From Anaerolineae bacterium (GTDB lineage: Bacteria; Chloroflexota; Anaerolineae; Aggregatilineales; Phototrophicaceae), in assembly GCA_022824365.1 (NCBI GenBank), contig JAJEAA010000006.1, forward strand, positions 1 through 64,000: DNA of 64,000 nt, read 5' to 3'. Under the pieces are notes generated by a model. It was not told where the DNA came from. It worked only from the letters and a program-made list of their open reading frames with translations, and did not search any database. Position numbers and translations under genes: made by a program. How positions within the stretch are numbered: the first letter of the stretch is position 1; each line of letters starts with the position of its first letter. Below are positions 42,467 through 51,570 of this stretch, one piece after another.

Positions 42467-43438
42467 ATGCCTCTAGTATCTGTCGTTATGGCGGTCTACA
42501 ACGGTGAAAAGTTTGTCGCTGAGGCGATTGAAAGCATCTTGCAGCAGACTCTGACCGATCTGGAGTTGTTGATCGTTGACGATGGCTCCACGGATGGGAC
42601 GCTCGGGATCGTTCAAGATTATGCGGCGCGTGATGACCGCGTTCGCGTATTTGCGCATCCGGAGAACCGAGGCCAACCGTCGGCGCTCAATACGGCTATT
42701 GCCCATGCGGCCGGCAAGTATATAACGCTGATGGACAGCGATGATGTCAGCTTGCCACAGCGTCTTGAAAAGCAGGCGGATTTTCTGGAGGCGCATCCCG
42801 AAATTGGCGCCGTCGGCCTGTCTCTCCAAGTAGTCCATGAAGACTTGACGCCGGACCGGTCTTACCAACTGCCTGAGCGTCATCATGCCATAGTTCTGCA
42901 CTTTCTATTAGCGACCAAGATCGTCATAAAGTGCGCGATTATGATGGTGCGGCGGGAGTATTTCGACAGTCAGCCGGTGTATGATCCCGGCATCGCTTAC
43001 GGCAACGATGTAAAATTATTTCTGCGATTGCTGTGGGAGAAGCGCATACGATTCGCAAATATTGATGATCAATTGTACCTATATCGACGTCACGATCATA
43101 CGCTCGGCCGCCGTCATCAACCTGAACTTCGCGAGATTATTGTCCACATGCGCCGTCCGGCTTTGCGGCAGCTCGGCGCGGCCGGCGCGGGCGTCGAGTG
43201 GATCATTCAGCGGTATCCCCTGACGAAGCTTAGCTGGATTGAACGGCGGCAGGCGCGGCGTGATATTGCCAGGCTGATCGAGGCGATGCTGGCGCATGAT
43301 TGGGTGGACGCCGCCGATGTGCCGCTGCTGCATGTCGAGATGAGACAGTTGCTAGAATCGACGGCGCCGCGTCGCTGGCAGATGTTCCTGCATTGGTATC
43401 GCTACCGTATCGCGCGGCGCATCCAGCGGTCGGCCTAG
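42467..43438 (+). CDS. Glycosyltransferase family 2 (GT-A fold)
   Basis: A 323-residue protein with a typical GT2 start (MPLVSVVMAVYNGEKF), VDDGSTDGT near 38-45 and the DxD-like MDSDD at 89-93. The C-terminal 90 residues are basic and helical. It transfers a sugar from a nucleotide donor to a surface polymer or lipid. It lies 81 bases after tRNA-Arg and is not clustered with other sugar genes. Confidence 0.85.
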   Translation: MPLVSVVMAVYNGEKFVAEAIESILQQTLTDLELLIVDDGSTDGTLGIVQDYAARDDRVRVFAHPENRGQPSALNTAIAHAAGKYITLMDSDDVSLPQRLEKQADFLEAHPEIGAVGLSLQVVHEDLTPDRSYQLPERHHAIVLHFLLATKIVIKCAIMMVRREYFDSQPVYDPGIAYGNDVKLFLRLLWEKRIRFANIDDQLYLYRRHDHTLGRRHQPELREIIVHMRRPALRQLGAAGAGVEWIIQRYPLTKLSWIERRQARRDIARLIEAMLAHDWVDAADVPLLHVEMRQLLESTAPRRWQMFLHWYRYRIARRIQRSA

Positions 43439-43532
43439 CTGAGCGTCAAGCTCGCGACATTACAACAAACCTTGGCTGGCGCAGAAGCCATGTTTGTGCC
43501 CTTCGGGCGCGCTCAGTAGCGAGAATCGCAGG

Positions 43533-45344
43533 TTAGAGCAGGATCTCCTGCGACTGGGACTCGATGAGATTTAGCGCCCCGTCAGCGAAGTCCTCAAGGG
43601 GCATGGCGCCAAGGTCTTCGTCGCTCCGCAAGCGGACGCTGACCGTCCGGTTTTCGATGTCGCGGTCGCCGACGATCAGCAGCCAGGGGATATTCATCCG
43701 CCGATGCTGCCGGATCTTCGAGCGCATGTTGCGGTCTTGCAAGTCGGCTTTGACGCGCATACCGCGCGCTTTGAGCAGCGCTTCCACTTCACTGGCATAG
43801 GCATTGTGGCTTTCGCGGATGGGGATGATGATGGCCTGCGTCGGCGCTAGCCAGGGCGGGAAGGCGCCGGCGAAATGCTCGATGAGGATGCCGATGAAGC
43901 GCTCCAGGCTGCCGAAAGGCGCGCGATGGATCATAACCGGGCGCAGCCGTTCATTGCTGCGGTCGACATATTCCAGGTCAAAGCGCTGCGGCAGATTGTA
44001 ATCGACTTGCACCGTGCCCAGTTGCCATTCCCGCTTGAGCACATCGCGCACGATAAAATCCAGCTTTGGTCCGTAGAAAGCGGCTTCCCCCGGTTCGATG
44101 TGATAATCCAGCCCAAGTTCCTCGCAGGCGTCGACAATGGCGACGGTGGCCTCTTCCCAAAGCGCGCTATCGCCGACATATTTGTCGCTGTCGGGATCGC
44201 GTGTGCCGATGCGAGCGCGGAAATCGGCCATGCCCAGTGAGCCGAAGACATGCTGAATCAGATTCACCACCCCTTTGAATTCGTCCAGCAATTGGTCAGG
44301 GCGGACGAAGAGGTGGGCGTCATCAACCGTGAAGCCGCGCACCCGTGTCAAACCGCGTAATTCGCCCGATTGCTCGTAGCGATACACCGTGCCGAACTCC
44401 GCGTAGCGCAGCGGCAGATCGCGATACGAGCGCGGCTGGCTGCTGTAGATGCGGCAGTGATGCGGGCAGTTCATGGGGCGCAGCATGAACTCATCGCCGT
44501 CTACATCAATGGGACTGTATTGACTGTCGGCATAATAGGGATAGTGCCCCGATGTCTTGTACAGTTCGATATTCCCTAGGTGCGGCGTGACTACCGGCAG
44601 GTAACCGCGTTCGATCTGAATATCGCGCAGCCAGCGCTCAAGCGTATCGCGCAGGGTCGCGCCATCGGGCAGCCAGAGCGGCAAGCCCTTCCCCACCATC
44701 GAATCAATGATGAACAGGTCAAGCTTTTCGCCGAGCGCGCGATGGTCGCGCTTGATCGCTTCTTCCAGGCGTTGGCGATAATCCGCCAGCTCCGCCGGAG
44801 TCCGCCAGGCGGTGCCGTAGATCCGCGTCAATTGCTGCCGCTTTTCATCGCCGCGCCAGTAGGCCCCGGCCGGGGGACGCAGCGAGATGCTCACCGCTTT
44901 GGGATTGATGTCTTTGGTGCTATGAACATGCGGACCGCGGCAGAGATCGGTGAAGTTATTCTGCGTGTAGATGGTCAGGTTGTTGGCGGGCTCGGCGATC
45001 GGATTGCCGTTGTCGTCCACCCGGCCGTTGACCAGGTCGTCAATGAGCTCGAGCTTATAGGGCTGGTCCTGGAAAAGCTCGCGGGCTTCATCAGCCGACA
45101 CCTCGCGCATGGTAAATTCGTGACGTCCCGAAAGGAGCTTCTTCATGCGCCTTTCCACCCACTTGATGTCCTCATCGTTGATGGCGGCGGGCAAGTCAAA
45201 GTCGTAGTAGAAGCCGTCTTCAATCGGCGGTCCGATAGCGATCTTCGCCTCGGGGAAGCGCTCCAGCATCGCCTCCGCCATGACGTGGGCGGCTGAGTGA
45301 CGAATCTTGTAGAGCTGGCTCTCTTCGTATCTTTCTTCGGGCAT
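43533..45344 (-). CDS. thrS: Threonyl-tRNA synthetase lacking the N-terminal TGS domain
   Basis: A 603-residue class II synthetase. The N2 editing domain starts at once with HSAAH (16-20) and has CRGPHVHSTKDI near 135. The catalytic core has MNCPHHCRIYSS (zinc ligand Cys), motif 2 RYAEFGTVYRYEQSGELRG, the TVDDAHLFV phrase and motif 3 with HRAPFGSLERFIG. The C-terminal anticodon domain reads PTQAIIIPI to the end. The roughly 60-residue TGS domain that opens E. coli ThrRS is absent; this variant is known in several lineages. GAGGATAG precedes the ATG. Confidence 0.95.
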   Translation of the reverse strand: MPEERYEESQLYKIRHSAAHVMAEAMLERFPEAKIAIGPPIEDGFYYDFDLPAAINDEDIKWVERRMKKLLSGRHEFTMREVSADEARELFQDQPYKLELIDDLVNGRVDDNGNPIAEPANNLTIYTQNNFTDLCRGPHVHSTKDINPKAVSISLRPPAGAYWRGDEKRQQLTRIYGTAWRTPAELADYRQRLEEAIKRDHRALGEKLDLFIIDSMVGKGLPLWLPDGATLRDTLERWLRDIQIERGYLPVVTPHLGNIELYKTSGHYPYYADSQYSPIDVDGDEFMLRPMNCPHHCRIYSSQPRSYRDLPLRYAEFGTVYRYEQSGELRGLTRVRGFTVDDAHLFVRPDQLLDEFKGVVNLIQHVFGSLGMADFRARIGTRDPDSDKYVGDSALWEEATVAIVDACEELGLDYHIEPGEAAFYGPKLDFIVRDVLKREWQLGTVQVDYNLPQRFDLEYVDRSNERLRPVMIHRAPFGSLERFIGILIEHFAGAFPPWLAPTQAIIIPIRESHNAYASEVEALLKARGMRVKADLQDRNMRSKIRQHRRMNIPWLLIVGDRDIENRTVSVRLRSDEDLGAMPLEDFADGALNLIESQSQEILL

Positions 45345-45435
45345 CCGCTATCCTCAATTCGAATTGTCGCGCCAGGAGCGCCGGTTGTCTTGGCAGATGG
45401 CGATACGCGCAAAACAAGCCGGCGAGCCGCCAGGA

Positions 45436-45441
45436 ATTATA
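45436..45441 (-). promoter_or_regulatory. Possible -10 element of thrS
   Basis: Minus-strand TATAAT at 45441-45436, about 92 bases upstream of thrS. The -35 position (TTCTGA) is weak. No T-box leader features were recognised in the leader. Confidence 0.35.
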
Positions 45442-45504
45442 GTGGAGGCGGCGGGATATCAGAAAGGGGAAGTCGGAATCCTCGACAGAATATAGCGGCG
45501 GGGA

Positions 45505-45942
45505 TCAGTCGTCGATGAGCACCAGCACTTCTTCGATGACCGCTTGGGCAATCTCTTGTGTGGCTAGGTGACTGACCTTCTCTGCGGCCAAGGCATCCGC
45601 GCGTTGATCTTCGGTGACGCGGGTGAAGAGGCTTTCGAAGACATCCTGGGCGACCAGGTTATCGATCGTGTCTTCTATGATCTCGAGTTGAAGCCGCTCG
45701 ACGATAATATGGGGCGTATCGAGCACAGCATAACGGACAGGCGGGGTCTCCGGTATGGATTCGGTGACCAGCCAGGTCAGCGCCAACTGTCGATGAATGT
45801 AGGTGAGGGTGGCGAAAAGCGCGGTATAAACTGCCCCGTCTTCCATCTGCACGATAACATCGCAGGCATCGCCTTCTTCGTGCATTTCACAAAAGATCTC
45901 TTCCGGGACGATCATGATATTGGAGGATGATAGATCGGACAT
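45505..45942 (-). CDS. Uncharacterised acidic cytoplasmic protein
   Basis: ATG at 45942 gives 145 residues; the frame opens 17 codons earlier but without an SD. The protein is acidic, has no signal or membrane segment and no family was recognised. An N-terminal alpha/beta part (EDGAVYTALFATLTYIHRQ) precedes a long helical C-terminus (RLQLEIIEDTIDNLVAQDVF...). It is upstream of thrS on the same strand, 160 bases away, with a separate thrS promoter likely. Confidence 0.65.
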   Translation of the reverse strand: MSDLSSSNIMIVPEEIFCEMHEEGDACDVIVQMEDGAVYTALFATLTYIHRQLALTWLVTESIPETPPVRYAVLDTPHIIVERLQLEIIEDTIDNLVAQDVFESLFTRVTEDQRADALAAEKVSHLATQEIAQAVIEEVLVLIDD

Positions 45943-46145
45943 TGGCGCCTGTTTCCTGCCCTTAAACTCATTTATACTAAATTGTACGCGCATTGAAGTG
46001 ATATCAAGTTAAGCATATCATAAACCGCAGCGATTTTGCATGTGAATCCTAATATCCATGCCCGGTTGCGCTGCCATGCGCGACTGGCGCATTATTGTTG
46101 CGTAAACTTATGTGTGATGCAAATATTGACTGGCGAGCAAATTCT

Positions 46146-46964
46146 ATGCAGCGCAATGACGAGAAAAACCACCCGCTTTACGAGCAAGGCAAGACTCGGC
46201 TTGTCACGACCGAAAAGGCAGCCGAGAGCGTCAAGCTACCGCGGCCGCCGCTGCGCAATCAGCCGCTTTTGACCTACGTCTTGATGGCGGTTAACGGCTT
46301 GATATACCTGGCGGGTTTTCTTCTGCCGGCGCTGGATTGGGAACTGTTTCTGCGTGGCGCGCTGATCCCGCAGTTGGTGGTCAGGGAGGGCGAGGTCTAT
46401 CGTCTGTTTACGGCGATGTTTCTGCACGGCAGCCTCGGCCACGTCTTCTTCAACGTATACGCGCTCTTGATAGTCGGGCGGGAAATGGAGCCCATATTCG
46501 GTCGGCTGCGATTTCTGTTGATATATCTGCTGGGCGGTTTGAGCGGCTCGGCGCTAAGCTTGGCGCTCGGCGGGTTGGGGAGCGCTTCGGTCGGGGCGTC
46601 GGGCGCCGTCTTCGCTATCTTCGCCGCTCATGCTGTACACCTCTATCTGAACCGCCGCATCTATGTCAATGTGCGCGCTCGGCTGCGCCATATGGGTTTC
46701 ATCATTGCCATTAACCTGGTGATAGGTTTTCTGCCGGGGTCGCGCATCGACAACTGGGGGCATATCGGCGGCATGCTTGGTGGCGCGCTGCTGGCTTGGC
46801 GCATCGGTCCGCGCATTGCGCTGGCGGCGGCGCCCAATATCGCCAATCGCGCCATCGTCGCGGTGGATCGCAATCCCTTGCGTCTTCACCTGCCCGACCT
46901 GGTCATTTACATTGGCGCCTTAATCGGTATCATCTTTATCGCTATCACCCTGCTCGCCGCGTAG
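46146..46964 (+). CDS. Rhomboid-family intramembrane serine protease
   Basis: ATG at 46146 gives 272 residues; upstream starts add up to 17 codons. A basic cytoplasmic leader of about 40 residues precedes seven helices. Active-site features are the FLHGSLGHVFFNVYAL loop with Asn103, the nucleophile Ser152 in VGASGAVFA and His206 in DNWGHIGGMLGG. It would cleave membrane proteins within the bilayer. Its last 45 bases overlap the 3' end of the convergent DUF2304 gene. Confidence 0.9.
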   Translation: MQRNDEKNHPLYEQGKTRLVTTEKAAESVKLPRPPLRNQPLLTYVLMAVNGLIYLAGFLLPALDWELFLRGALIPQLVVREGEVYRLFTAMFLHGSLGHVFFNVYALLIVGREMEPIFGRLRFLLIYLLGGLSGSALSLALGGLGSASVGASGAVFAIFAAHAVHLYLNRRIYVNVRARLRHMGFIIAINLVIGFLPGSRIDNWGHIGGMLGGALLAWRIGPRIALAAAPNIANRAIVAVDRNPLRLHLPDLVIYIGALIGIIFIAITLLAA

Positions 46965-47300
46965 ACGCTCCAACTCAAGGCGGAGCAAGGCGATCTGTTG
47001 GGCGGCTTCTTTGCTTTCATACGTGAGCCGGGTGATGACGGTGGAGAAATAAAGCTGGATGAAGAGCATGAAGAAAGCCGCCAGTAAAAAGAGCAGATTA
47101 GAGGGATCATAGATGCCGACTAATGCCGCCAAACTGTGGAGGAGATCGCGCCAGAGACCCAGGATCAGCATAAGGACCGCTGTGCCCAGCCAGAGCAGGG
47201 AGTATTCTTCGCTCAAGCGCCGCCGCCGCACCAATTCCAGAACCACCAGCAAAGCGATCAAAGCGGCGCCAACTGTAAAGATTATCGAGCGATCAATCAT
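46920..47300 (-). CDS. DUF2304 membrane protein
   Basis: ATG at 47300 is chosen because GAGGAGA lies 6 bases upstream; the product is 126 residues. Three helices and the DUF2304 phrases (ELVRRRRLSEEYSLLWLG, GIYDPSNLLFLLAAFF) are followed by a short coiled-coil tail (AAQQIALLRLELERLRGEQG). The function of the family is unknown, though members are often found near glycosyltransferase or polysaccharide genes. It overlaps the rhomboid gene at its 3' end. Confidence 0.8.
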   Translation of the reverse strand: MIDRSIIFTVGAALIALLVVLELVRRRRLSEEYSLLWLGTAVLMLILGLWRDLLHSLAALVGIYDPSNLLFLLAAFFMLFIQLYFSTVITRLTYESKEAAQQIALLRLELERLRGEQGDSDKDDTD

Positions 47301-47383
47301 GTTGAATCTCCTCAGTCGCTGTTTTCTCATACAGCCGGGCAAGATGACATCCTCTCCTAACATAGCATGAAACGGACTGGCTG

Positions 47384-48235
47384 ATGCCGCAGACCTTGAT
47401 CGAACTCGCCGGCGACGAAGATGCTCCGACCCTGCATATTATGCCCGCCAACGGCTTCCCGCCGCAGACCTACTTGCCTATGCTGCGGTCCTTGGAGGGC
47501 TGGCGGTCCATCTGCCTGCCGCCGCGCCCTCTCTGGGGCGATGAACGGCCGCCGACAGGATTCCGCTCCTGGAGCGCCGATGCCGATGATCTGCTGTCCG
47601 GCCTAGCCCGGCAGGACCTGCGTGATGTCCTGGCGCTAGGACATTCTCTCGGCGGCATCATCTCTTTGTTGGCGCTGCTCAAATCGCCGGGGCGCTTCAA
47701 AGCTTTGATCATGCTCGATCCGGTGATCCTGCCGCAACCACTGCTCGATACGCTCGGCCGCGCCTGGGACGAAGGCGGCATCGAGGACTTTCCTTTGGTC
47801 AGCGCAGCGCTGCGGCGGCGGACCGTTTTTGAAAGCCGCAATGAAGCTTTTCAGCGATTTCGGGAGAAAAGCGTCTTCGCCGATTGGGATGAGGCGACCT
47901 TGCGCCTATACGTCGAGCATGGGTTGCGGCGACAAGCTGATGGGTCGGGCTTTGAATTACGCTGGAGCACGGCTTGGGAAGCGCACTATTTCTCGACCGT
48001 GTACCGCGATATCTGGTGTGATTTGCCCAAGCTAAATGGCTTGGCGCCGACTTTGATCATCCGCGCCGGGCACAGCCATACCTTCCCCGAAGAATCTTAC
48101 GCCGAGGCGCGTACGCTCCTGCCCGAAGTTGACTTTTACGAAATGGGCGGGCAGGGGCATCTCTTCCCGCAGGCGGCGCCGCGCGAGACCGCGCGCGTCA
48201 TTGCCGAATGGCTGGCAGCGCGACAATTGTCTTGA
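47384..48235 (+). CDS. Alpha/beta-hydrolase
   Basis: A 283-residue cytoplasmic protein. The nucleophile elbow is GHSLGG with Ser88, an acidic residue follows late, and the catalytic His is in GGQGHLFPQ near residue 264. The N-terminus carries the oxyanion-hole region (PANGFPPQTYLPML). It is an esterase, lipase or similar of unknown substrate. Its TGA overlaps the -35 of the tRNA-Phe promoter. Confidence 0.85.
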   Translation: MPQTLIELAGDEDAPTLHIMPANGFPPQTYLPMLRSLEGWRSICLPPRPLWGDERPPTGFRSWSADADDLLSGLARQDLRDVLALGHSLGGIISLLALLKSPGRFKALIMLDPVILPQPLLDTLGRAWDEGGIEDFPLVSAALRRRTVFESRNEAFQRFREKSVFADWDEATLRLYVEHGLRRQADGSGFELRWSTAWEAHYFSTVYRDIWCDLPKLNGLAPTLIIRAGHSHTFPEESYAEARTLLPEVDFYEMGGQGHLFPQAAPRETARVIAEWLAARQLS

Positions 48236-48260
48236 CATCTCTTCGCGCTCGCTCTAAACT
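48232..48260 (+). promoter_or_regulatory. Promoter of tRNA-Phe
   Basis: Consensus TTGACA (48232-48237), a 17-base spacer, then TAAACT (48255-48260). Transcription would begin near 48267, about 19 bases before the tRNA. The -35 overlaps the stop of the hydrolase gene. Confidence 0.75.
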
Positions 48261-48285
48261 CTTTGTTCCTAAGATATTGCATCCT

Positions 48286-48358
48286 GCCGAGATAGCTCAG
48301 TTGGTAGAGCATCGCACTGAAAATGCGGGTGTCCCCAGTTCAAGTCTGGGTCTCGGCA
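48286..48358 (+). tRNA. tRNA-Phe (anticodon GAA)
   Basis: A 73-base cloverleaf: acceptor GCCGAGA/TCTCGGC, D stem GCTC/GAGC, anticodon stem TCGCA/TGCGG (one wobble pair) with loop CTGAAAA (anticodon GAA), T arm CCCAG-TTCAAGT-CTGGG, discriminator A. Confidence 0.95.
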
Positions 48359-48362
48359 CAGA

Positions 48363-48395
48363 AAAGGCTCGTCTTCCTGGCGAGCTTTTGCTTTT
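48363..48395 (+). terminator. Rho-independent terminator after tRNA-Phe
   Basis: AAAGGCTCG (48363-48371), loop TCTTCCTGG, CGAGCTTTT (48381-48389), followed by GCTTTT. The stem is 9 bp with one G-T pair and begins five bases after the tRNA. Confidence 0.7.
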
Positions 48396-48475
48396 GGCCT
48401 GTAGTATGGGACTAGGCTGATTAAACATCACCGTGCGGATAGGAACATGCAAAGTCCAAATTGGGCGGCCAGCAC

Positions 48476-49660
48476 ATGAAAACCATCCTGCTCATATCTC
48501 GCTGCCCACCATATCCGTTGCATCTCGGCGACCGGCTGATCATCTGGCATCTGGCGCGCGAGCTTTCCCGGCGGGGCTATGCCATTGATTTGCTGGCCTT
48601 GTATGATCGCGACGATGATCCAACTCAGGTAGACAAGTATCGCTCCTTCTTCCGCCACATCGACCTGTTCCCCGAGCCGAGCCGAGGCGGTATGGCATAC
48701 ATGCAGCGCTTGCTCTCGCCGGGGAGGCGCTTCCCCGCGTCCGCCAAGCGGAGTTTCTGTCCGCCGCTTTGGCATGGCATTGCCGCGCTCCTGGAACAAG
48801 CAGGCTACGACCTGGTCCATTGCTTCGGCTCGGTCAGCGTTTACGAGTTTCATTCGCTCTTCGCGGATTTGCCCAATCTAATCACGCCCTACGAGTCTCA
48901 CGCGCTGTATCTGCGGTCGGCAGCGCGGGGTGGACAGCTAAGCGCGCGCCTGCGTTTGCCGATTGTCCGCCGCTTTGAAAGCTTCATGTACACTCCTTAC
49001 GACCGGACGGTGGTCATCTCGGAAGCGGATCGGGCGCAGTTGCTGGATCTGCAGCCAGCGCTGTCAATTGAGGTGATACCGAACGGCATCGAGCTTGAGC
49101 GTTTTCGTCCGCGCGACGTGGAACGTGACCCGCACACGCTGCTCTTCGTCGGCAACTATGAGTACCCGCCGAATCAGGATGCGGCGCGGATCCTGGTTGA
49201 CAAGGTCCTGCCGGAAGTCCGCCGGGCGATTCCCGAGGCGCGGCTGCAGCTGATCGGCAACAATCCGCCGGACTGGCTGCGGGAATTGGCGAATGACCAC
49301 ATTGAAATCAGCGGGAGAGTGCCGGAAGTGACGCCCTACCTGGCGCGGGCGACGGTCTTTGTCTGTCCTCTGCGGATTGGGGCCGGCTTGAAGAACAAGG
49401 TGCTGGAAGCGCTGGCGATGGGCATTCCGGTTGCGGCGACGCCGCTGAGCGTCGAGGGCATTGACGTTCGCGCGGGTGAATCCGCCCTCATCGCTCCGGT
49501 GGATCAGATCGCGCAGAGGACGATCGAGTTGCTGGGCGATGCCGCGCTGCGTGAAAGACTTTCGAAGAACGGTCGCGCGCTGATCGAATCGCGGTACAGC
49601 TGGGAACAGACGGCTTCCAGCTACGAAGGTCTCTACGAGGAAATCTGTCGCGCTAGATGA
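48476..49660 (+). CDS. Glycosyltransferase family 4 (GT-B fold)
   Basis: ATG at 48476 gives 394 residues. The N-terminal domain opens MKTILLISRCPPYPLHLGD with the glycine-containing acceptor loop. The C-terminal domain has IPNGIELERF, LLFVGNYEYPPNQDA and the GT4 phrase PLRIGAGLKNKVLEALAMG, then IPVAATPLSVEGI. It resembles the sugar-transferase group seen with exosortase or exopolysaccharide loci, but none is nearby. It ends overlapping the convergent GH172-like gene by 8 bases. Confidence 0.85.
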   Translation: MKTILLISRCPPYPLHLGDRLIIWHLARELSRRGYAIDLLALYDRDDDPTQVDKYRSFFRHIDLFPEPSRGGMAYMQRLLSPGRRFPASAKRSFCPPLWHGIAALLEQAGYDLVHCFGSVSVYEFHSLFADLPNLITPYESHALYLRSAARGGQLSARLRLPIVRRFESFMYTPYDRTVVISEADRAQLLDLQPALSIEVIPNGIELERFRPRDVERDPHTLLFVGNYEYPPNQDAARILVDKVLPEVRRAIPEARLQLIGNNPPDWLRELANDHIEISGRVPEVTPYLARATVFVCPLRIGAGLKNKVLEALAMGIPVAATPLSVEGIDVRAGESALIAPVDQIAQRTIELLGDAALRERLSKNGRALIESRYSWEQTASSYEGLYEEICRAR

Positions 49661-50738
49661 TCTGCAGCTGTTCGCGTTCGGGCAGCGGCGGGAAAGGCGC
49701 TTGCGGCAAGGTCTGGTACCAGTAGGCGACCGAGGCGATGTCGTCTTGCAGCGGCAGGTAGCGGCGGTTGTAGCCCCAGCCCAGCGCTTGCATGGTCACG
49801 CGCAAATCGGCGTCGAAGCGGATGGGGTCCATGATATGCCAGCGATACATGCCCATGCGATGCTGCGACTTGTACGCGCCATCGGGGCGGATCACCTGGT
49901 GGAAGCCGGCGTAGGGCGTGGTGAAGGTGACGTAGCCTTCGTTGTGCCGCGGGCTGGGATCGAAGTTGTAGGAGCCGCAGAAGTAATCTTCGGTGCCGGT
50001 GCCGCAGATGGTCGGATATTCATCGCCATCGAGGTAAAACTTCAACTCGCCCTCGCCCCACCAGCCATTGTTATTACTGCCCCAGGCGACGTATGTGCCG
50101 ACGTAATGCCCACGCCCGCGGATGCCATCGACGATGGTGTAGACGTCTTTGTAGGGCAGGGGATTGACGCGGCGGAACTGGGCGTGGAAATAGGCGGCGT
50201 CCTCCGGCACATCGGTCAGGGTGTAGTTCACCTGATAGTAGAGCGTCATGTCCTCTTCGGCGATATTGCTGATAGTCATGCGGCAGCGCTCGCGGAAGGG
50301 CATTTCCCAATAAGAATTGAAGGCGCTGCCCGGATTGACGCAGATGGGCAAGGAGGTGACTTGGGCATATTCCCCCCAGCCGACAGCGAAGAAATCGCCG
50401 ATTGGACATTCAACCGATGGTTGTTCGCTGCCATCCCAGTAGATGCGCAGGATGCAATAACGCCAGATGCCGGTCGGCGTCATCCAGATTTGCTGGATCG
50501 CTCCCGGTCCAGCGATATCGGCCATGGTGAATGTTTCGCCGGCTTTGATGCGCACCGATGGCGATACCTTCCAGCCCTGCCCGAGGTCGCGGGCGGCTCC
50601 GCTGCCGGTACCTTCCTTCGCCATGCCGCCGCGGCCCTTCGCCCCATCGAAGTTCTCGGCGCTTAGCGAGCGCGACTTCGCCGACGACAGCCGCGATAGA
50701 TTGCCCAGGTGTAAGCCCAATCCGTTGAATCCGGTCAT
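49653..50738 (-). CDS. DUF2961 protein, GH172-like
   Basis: ATG at 50738 is backed by GGAGAA six bases upstream; the product is 361 residues with no signal peptide. Family phrases are SAENFDGAKGRGG near the start, WGEGELKFYLDGD near 225 and PTICGTGTEDYFCGSYNF near 240. The conserved Glu in the last two fits the catalytic pair of glycoside hydrolase family 172, which acts on fructofuranosides or arabinofuranosides. It is a probable intracellular glycosidase whose substrate is open. It is neighboured by sugar-acid genes. Confidence 0.85.
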   Translation of the reverse strand: MTGFNGLGLHLGNLSRLSSAKSRSLSAENFDGAKGRGGMAKEGTGSGAARDLGQGWKVSPSVRIKAGETFTMADIAGPGAIQQIWMTPTGIWRYCILRIYWDGSEQPSVECPIGDFFAVGWGEYAQVTSLPICVNPGSAFNSYWEMPFRERCRMTISNIAEEDMTLYYQVNYTLTDVPEDAAYFHAQFRRVNPLPYKDVYTIVDGIRGRGHYVGTYVAWGSNNNGWWGEGELKFYLDGDEYPTICGTGTEDYFCGSYNFDPSPRHNEGYVTFTTPYAGFHQVIRPDGAYKSQHRMGMYRWHIMDPIRFDADLRVTMQALGWGYNRRYLPLQDDIASVAYWYQTLPQAPFPPLPEREQLQII

Positions 50739-50771
50739 TTGATTCTCCAATCGAAAGACAAATCGAGCATT

Positions 50772-51353
50772 CTATTGGCTGGGTGTAGCCGTAGGCGAGA
50801 CAGCCGCGCCGGCGAGATTATCGAAGTGCAACTGGAAGACAGCGCAGACATCGGGATGCGAGCCGACATAGACATAGCTGATGGAATCGCCTTCGTAGGT
50901 GAAGTTGCCGGCGCTGGCGCAAGGCTCAATGGCGAAGGTCTGGGCGCTGGCCGCGTCTTCTTGCCCGCCCAGCATGCAATTGATAATCTCCTGATTGACG
51001 CGCGACTGGTTGAGCACCATCGCGCCGCCGATCTTGGGCGCGGTGATAGTGGAATCTTGCTCCCGGTAAAACTTGGCCGCCAGCGCGCCGCGATCCTGAA
51101 AGCACTGCAAGATCTGTTCGGCTTTGGCGACGACGGCGGTGAGGCCGACCTGCCCGCTCAAGAGAGACGCGCCGCCGACGGCGGCAAAAGCGCCGTCAAG
51201 GGTCGTATCGACATCGGAGGCGGTGTAAGCAGCGAGGTTCGGCAAGAGCCGCTGGGCGGAGGTCGCGTCATTGGGACTATTGCCGGTATCGCTGCAAGCG
51301 ACAAGCAGCGGCAGAATAAGGCATGACAGCGCAATTGCATGGAACAGCTTCAA
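50772..51353 (-). CDS. Uncharacterised lipoprotein
   Basis: A TTG start at 51353 with GGAGAG five bases upstream gives 193 residues and a compact signal peptide (MKLFHAIALSCLILPLLVAC) with the lipobox L-V-A-C at Cys20; the ATG at 51398 would add 15 residues before it. The mature protein has three further cysteines and no recognised family, ending in a Thr/Pro tail. It is probably anchored to the outer face of the membrane. Confidence 0.65.
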   Translation of the reverse strand: MKLFHAIALSCLILPLLVACSDTGNSPNDATSAQRLLPNLAAYTASDVDTTLDGAFAAVGGASLLSGQVGLTAVVAKAEQILQCFQDRGALAAKFYREQDSTITAPKIGGAMVLNQSRVNQEIINCMLGGQEDAASAQTFAIEPCASAGNFTYEGDSISYVYVGSHPDVCAVFQLHFDNLAGAAVSPTATPSQ

Positions 51354-51503
51354 CGAGTCTCTCCGAAATGTCACTTGGGAACGTTGCGACACTCGCATTT
51401 TATCAGAAAGCAAAAAACGCGGTATGCGCCGCGCAGGGCAATCGACATTGACGACCTGTGCATGGCTCATTAGCATCCCTCGCTTTCGCGGATGATATAC
51501 AAT

Positions 51504-51515
51504 GTCGCCCCTACA
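51504..51515. repeat. GTCGCCCCTACA repeat end
   Basis: The reverse of the TGTAGGGGCGAC motif seen at 11636 and 19640, here without an obvious second arm. It is an isolated repeat edge between the lipoprotein and FAH-family genes. Confidence 0.5.
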
Positions 51516-51570
51516 ACCATATCGCTGGTATTGCTAGACTTGCGCCATCCGAACAGACGAAGGGACGGAC

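Noticed and set aside
45345..45504. T-box leader for thrS
   Set aside because: The leader lacks a recognisable specifier stem and the conserved T-box sequence.
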